This document shows, in pieces, positions 37,295 to 39,938 of a stretch of 39,938 nt of DNA (its first letter is position 1; every line of letters starts with the position of its first letter). The notes beneath the pieces are model-generated. The model saw only the letters and a program-made list of their open reading frames with translations, searched no databases and was not told the origin of the DNA. Source of the stretch: an uncultured Pelagibacteraceae bacterium (GTDB taxonomy: Bacteria > Pseudomonadota > Alphaproteobacteria > Pelagibacterales > Pelagibacteraceae); the NCBI GenBank assembly GCA_902519465.1, contig CABYJW010000007.1, forward strand, positions 1-39,938, read 5' to 3'. The position numbers were made by a program, and so were the translations under genes.

Positions 37295-37316
37295 AGGCGT
37301 GTTATCAAACACGCCT
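37295..37316 (-). terminator. Hairpin between the 68-residue gene and the pseudoazurin gene
   Basis: AGGCGTGTT (37295-37303) pairs perfectly with AACACGCCT (37308-37316) around a 4-nt loop, 11 bp after the 68-residue gene's stop. It is GC-rich against the AT background, so it is not chance composition. On the minus strand the stem is not followed by a T-run, so full termination is doubtful; partial termination, RNA processing or 3'-end stabilisation are equally possible. Confidence 0.5.
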
Positions 37317-37327
37317 CAAACATTAAT

Positions 37328-37534
37328 TTAACTTTTAAAAAGATCTAAAGCTTTATTTAATAATTCCTCAGATTTTTTATGGTCTCCATTTTGATGTGCC
37401 TTTAAGCCATCAGTATGAAATTTTTTTGCTTCTTCAATTTTCTTTTCAACTTTATTTGCCATCATTGGACATGATCCAGCAAATACGCTAGTTGAAAAAC
37501 TCAAAAGTGCAAAAATTAAAATAATTTTTTTCAT
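37328..37534 (-). CDS. Small secreted protein, possibly metal-binding
   Basis: A 68-residue product with a clear signal peptide (about 1-19, KKIILIFALLSFSTSVFA) and a mature part of about 49 residues. It starts GSCPMMANK, a Cys/Met cluster that could bind copper, and continues as one or two amphipathic helices containing HTDGLKAHQNGDHKKSEELL. The His-spaced helix recalls small periplasmic metal-binding proteins such as SmbP, but similarity is only suggestive and I do not recognise a family for certain. An AAGGA site precedes the ATG by 4-5 nt. It lies between the 40-residue membrane protein (9 bp) and pseudoazurin, so a copper-related role is a fair inference. Confidence 0.7.
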   Translation of the reverse strand: MKKIILIFALLSFSTSVFAGSCPMMANKVEKKIEEAKKFHTDGLKAHQNGDHKKSEELLNKALDLFKS

Positions 37535-37543
37535 ATTTTCCTT

Positions 37544-37666
37544 TCAAAAACCCATATTTGACCAATTATCTTTTTTGTTAAATCTCTTTAATTCTTCCTT
37601 GGATGTAGGACGTAAGAGATAAAACAGAAAGTAAAAAACAATTAGTAAAATTAGAGTTATTTCCAT
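37544..37666 (-). CDS. 40-residue single-span membrane protein
   Basis: A short ATG-started frame of 40 codons ending in TGA. Residues 3-18 (ITLILLIVFYFLFYLL) form one strong membrane helix, followed by a charged cytosolic-type tail RPTSKEELKRFNKKDNWSNM. It ends 9 bp before the start of the 68-residue secreted protein on the same strand, and the helix-plus-charged-tail pattern is unlikely to arise by chance in the gap. No Shine-Dalgarno site is seen. Layout resembles small subunit-like proteins of respiratory or transport complexes, but I recognise no family. Confidence 0.6.
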   Translation of the reverse strand: MEITLILLIVFYFLFYLLRPTSKEELKRFNKKDNWSNMGF

Positions 37667-37700
37667 AAATGCTTATAAATAAAAAAATCCCTTAAATCTC

Positions 37701-37740
37701 TGCGACAAGTTAATGATTAGAGCGGTGCGACAAGTTGATG
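37701..37740. repeat. Tandem 15-bp direct repeat, 25-bp period, in divergent copper-gene spacer
   Basis: TGCGACAAGTTAATG (37701-37715) recurs as TGCGACAAGTTGATG (37726-37740) with one mismatch. The start-to-start distance of 25 bp is about 2.4 helical turns. It lies in the 111-bp spacer between the minus-strand 40-residue gene and the plus-strand cupredoxin gene, so it could be a shared operator. Read on the minus strand each unit contains CTTGTCG, which could also be a -35-like element. No known regulator motif is matched with confidence. Confidence 0.6.
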
Positions 37741-37777
37741 TTTAATAATATTTTTAAAATTTGATATTTTTACATTT

Positions 37778-38275
37778 ATGAAGTTATTAATAATAATACT
37801 ATTTTTAATACCAAACATTGTCTTTGCAGGACCAATGAAAATGATAGGTGAAAAAGGCAAACCTTCCGAGGTAACAAGGACTATCACTATTAAGATGCAC
37901 GATAATTACTATGAACCTGCAGAAATAAATGTAAAGAAAGACGAAACAATTAAATTTTTAGTTTTAAATGCTGGGGAACTAGTGCACGAGTTTAATATAG
38001 CAACAAAAGAAATGCATATAAAACATCAGCCTGAAATGATGATGTTAGTTGAAAATGAAATTTTATTATCAGATAAAGTTGATAAAGAAAAAATGAAACA
38101 GATGGCTAAAAAAAATCCATCAATGGGACACTCCCATTCAAATAGTGTTTTGCTTTCACCAGGTGAAAAAGGTGAATTAGTATGGAAATTTAGCAACAAA
38201 GCTAAAATAGAAGCAGCTTGCAACGTGCCGGGACATTATGAAGTTGGTATGATTGCTAAAATTAACGATATCTAA
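37778..38275 (+). CDS. Cupredoxin-domain copper-binding protein
   Basis: A 165-residue periplasmic protein with signal peptide (about 1-17, ending VFAG). The cupredoxin fold carries a type 1 copper site: His70 in GELVHEFN, then Cys148, His153 and Met158 in AACNVPGHYEVGM. Between them is a Met/His-rich insert (KHQPEMMMLVEN, then KMKQMAKKNPSMGHSHS) that could hold extra copper. It resembles plastocyanin/azurin-family proteins linked to copper tolerance more than electron-shuttle pseudoazurins. Transcribed away from the pseudoazurin set across the repeat-bearing spacer; a 60-residue membrane protein gene follows by 7 bp. Confidence 0.88.
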   Translation: MKLLIIILFLIPNIVFAGPMKMIGEKGKPSEVTRTITIKMHDNYYEPAEINVKKDETIKFLVLNAGELVHEFNIATKEMHIKHQPEMMMLVENEILLSDKVDKEKMKQMAKKNPSMGHSHSNSVLLSPGEKGELVWKFSNKAKIEAACNVPGHYEVGMIAKINDI

Positions 38276-38282
38276 ATTATTA

Positions 38283-38465
38283 ATGAACCCAACGGATATT
38301 TTATTGAGTATAGCCATAGTTGGTATATACACGATGATCTACGTATATCTTAAGTCACGATTTAAAAATGATAAAATTAGACTAAAGTTATTTGTCTTAG
38401 GCTTTATTTATGCAACAATAATTACTGGAATTCTTTACTATCTTATTAAATTTATAGCGTCTTAG
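38283..38465 (+). CDS. 60-residue two-span membrane protein
   Basis: I chose the ATG at 38283 (60 residues, MNPTDILLSIAIVG) rather than an upstream Met inside the cupredoxin gene. Two membrane helices are evident, about 6-24 (ILLSIAIVGIYTMIYVYL) and 38-57 (FVLGFIYATIITGILYYLI), joined by the basic loop KSRFKNDKIRLK. No family recognised. It starts 7 bp after the cupredoxin stop, suggesting co-expression, and its TAG overlaps the convergent prpE stop by 4 bp (TTAG). Confidence 0.68.
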   Translation: MNPTDILLSIAIVGIYTMIYVYLKSRFKNDKIRLKLFVLGFIYATIITGILYYLIKFIAS

Positions 38466-39937
38466 CCTTTTAAAACATTATTATCTTTAAGATCTTTTTT
38501 TATCTCATCTAATATTGCTGGATCATCTATTGTTGGTGGCACTTTGTATGTTTCTCCATCTGCAATTTTTCTAACAGTTCCCCTTAAAACTTTTCCTGAT
38601 CTAGTTTTAGGCAATCTTTTTACAACAATGGCTAATTTGAAAGCAGCAACAGGCCCAACTTTCTCTCTCACCAGTGTTACACATTCTTTGGTAATTTCTT
38701 TATTGTCTCTATCAACTCCAGCTTTTAAAGCTATTAATCCAATTGGAAGTTGTCCTTTTAATTTATCAGCAATTCCTATTACAGCACATTCTGCAACATT
38801 TTTATGTTCCGCTAAAACTTCTTCAATTGCTCCAGTAGACAATCTATGTCCTGCTACGTTAATGATATCGTCTGTTCTGGACATAATCCAAACGTAACCA
38901 TCTTCATCAATATGACCCGCATCATACGTTTGGTAATATCCGTCGTAAGTTGACATATAAACTTTCTTATATCTTTCATCCGCATTCCACAGAGTGGGAA
39001 AAGTTCCTGGTGGTAAAGGTAATTTAACTACAATGTCACCCATTTGACCCGCTTTATTTTCTTTTCCTTCACTATTTAAAACTTTTAAATCATAACCGGG
39101 TACTGGTTTAAAAGCTGAACCATATTTAATTGGAAACTTTTCTATTCCTGCACAATTTGCGCTTATTGCCCAACTAGTTTCTGTTTGCCACCAGTGATCA
39201 ATTACAGGAGCATTTGAAAGTTTTTCAAACCACTTTATTGTATCTGGGTCAGCACGCTCACCAGCTAAAAACAAAGTATCAAATTTAGATAGATCATATT
39301 TTTTGAAGAATTTCCCGTCAGGATCTTCTTTTTTAATTGCTCTTATTGCTGTTGGGGCAGTAAAAAGTGATTTTACTTTATATTCTGAAATTATTCTCCA
39401 AAAAACACCAGCATCAGGAGTTCCTACTGGTTTACCTTCAAATAAAACAGTAGTGCAACCGTAAAACAGCGGAGCATAAACAATATAAGAGTGACCAACT
39501 ATCCAGCCTATATCACTTGCAGACCACCAAACATCATCTTGATCTATGTTGTAAATATTTTTCATAGTCCATTTCAGAGCAACAATGTGTCCACCAATAT
39601 CTCTAACTATTCCTTTTGGTGTTCCTGTTGTTCCAGATGTGTAAAGTATGTATGCATAATCATTCGCATTCATTTTTTCGCATTCAGCAGGTTTAGCTCC
39701 TTTTAAAGCTTCTAACCAATCAATATCTCTTTTAGGATCAAGCTCAGCTTTATCTTTTTCTCTTTGCCAAATAATACACTTTTCTGGTTTATGATTTGCT
39801 ATTTCAATAGCTTTGTTTAATAAAGGTTTGTAGTGAACTGTTCTTCCAGGTTCATATCCGCAAGATGAAGAAATAATAATTTTTGCTTTAGAGTCGTCAA
39901 TTCTACTTGCCAATTCGTTAGCAGCAAAGCCTCCAAA
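38462..39937 (-). CDS. prpE: Propionyl-CoA synthetase (propionate-CoA ligase), 5' end cut by window edge
   Basis: The frame is open to the window end (FGGFAANELASRIDD precedes the first candidate start), so about 491 C-terminal residues of an expected 630 are present. It is an acetyl-CoA-synthetase-like AMP-forming ligase: ILYTSGTTGTPKGIVRDIGG (P-loop), DIGWIVGHSYIVYAPLFYGC, FTAPTAIRAIKKEDPDG, WWQTETSW, RTDDIINVAGHRLSTGAIEE and the catalytic lysine in PKTRSGKVLRGT. The RDIGGH and GEGxP-like FEGKPVGTPDAG blocks fit PrpE better than AcsA. It activates propionate and perhaps acetate to the CoA thioester; true substrate preference is unproven. Confidence 0.88.
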   Translation of the reverse strand, partial: FGGFAANELASRIDDSKAKIIISSSCGYEPGRTVHYKPLLNKAIEIANHKPEKCIIWQREKDKAELDPKRDIDWLEALKGAKPAECEKMNANDYAYILYTSGTTGTPKGIVRDIGGHIVALKWTMKNIYNIDQDDVWWSASDIGWIVGHSYIVYAPLFYGCTTVLFEGKPVGTPDAGVFWRIISEYKVKSLFTAPTAIRAIKKEDPDGKFFKKYDLSKFDTLFLAGERADPDTIKWFEKLSNAPVIDHWWQTETSWAISANCAGIEKFPIKYGSAFKPVPGYDLKVLNSEGKENKAGQMGDIVVKLPLPPGTFPTLWNADERYKKVYMSTYDGYYQTYDAGHIDEDGYVWIMSRTDDIINVAGHRLSTGAIEEVLAEHKNVAECAVIGIADKLKGQLPIGLIALKAGVDRDNKEITKECVTLVREKVGPVAAFKLAIVVKRLPKTRSGKVLRGTVRKIADGETYKVPPTIDDPAILDEIKKDLKDNNVLKG

Positions 39938-39938
39938 C

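Noticed and set aside
38253-38282. Upstream Met as start of the 60-residue membrane protein
   Set aside because: It would extend the gene into the conserved end of the cupredoxin gene; the ATG at 38283 lies 7 bp after that stop and directly precedes the membrane helix.

Overview
This window is a densely packed, very AT-rich bacterial chromosome segment from an alphaproteobacterium, most likely the SAR11 clade (Pelagibacterales). That placement rests on three things: the strong A/T bias with Lys/Asn/Ile-rich proteins; gaps that are mostly 0-20 bp with frequent short overlaps; and the alphaproteobacterial order yebC-ruvC-tolQRAB-pal-cpoB-tilS-ftsH-folP-glmM. The species assignment is inference, since no marker search was possible. 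Both ends cut through genes (a YmdB-type phosphoesterase on the left, a propionyl-CoA synthetase on the right). No insertion sequence, prophage, CRISPR array or toxin-antitoxin pair was seen, and no gene-free stretch exceeds about 140 bp.

Region by region. 1-15 kb, plus strand: ymdB (partial), yebC, a phage-type RuvC-like nuclease, the complete Tol-Pal envelope system (tolQ, tolR, tolA, tolB, pal, cpoB), then tilS, ftsH, folP, glmM, thiD and purA. 14-20 kb, minus strand: tsaC, an ABC-2 exporter pair, a 2OG-Fe(II) oxygenase-like protein, a possible 34-residue ORF and a family 17 glycosyltransferase, ending at the 3' edge of a plus-strand tRNA-Arg(TCG); beyond it come rluD and rpoH. 20-26 kb: the isoprenoid set xseB-ispA-dxs (plus), aroC (minus), pdxH (plus) and ispB (minus). 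26-35 kb: sohB, glyQ, glyS and ppdK (plus), then nadC and nadA (minus), tRNA-Leu(GAG) (plus) and ygfZ (minus). 35-40 kb: a dihydroorotase, then a small copper-protein neighbourhood (pseudoazurin, a 68-residue secreted protein, a 40-residue membrane protein, a 165-residue cupredoxin and a 60-residue membrane protein), then prpE.

Most genes are housekeeping: envelope integrity, cofactor synthesis (folate, thiamine salvage, B6, NAD, isoprenoids), tRNA modification and charging, proteolysis and heat shock. The heat-shock sigma factor gene rpoH lies in the same window as ftsH, whose upstream region carries a good match to the alphaproteobacterial RpoH promoter, so a regulator and a likely target are both visible. 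Convergent genes repeatedly share or nearly share stop codons, and only one convincing intrinsic terminator (after pal) was seen.

I found no clearly new multi-gene system. The points most worth a second look are the copper-protein neighbourhood with its tandem 15-bp repeat and small unlisted genes, the RuvC-like protein at a locus lacking ruvAB, the RpoH-type promoter that nearly abuts the ftsH start, the accessory-looking genes at tRNA-Arg, and a dihydroorotase whose first metal-binding histidine is glutamine.
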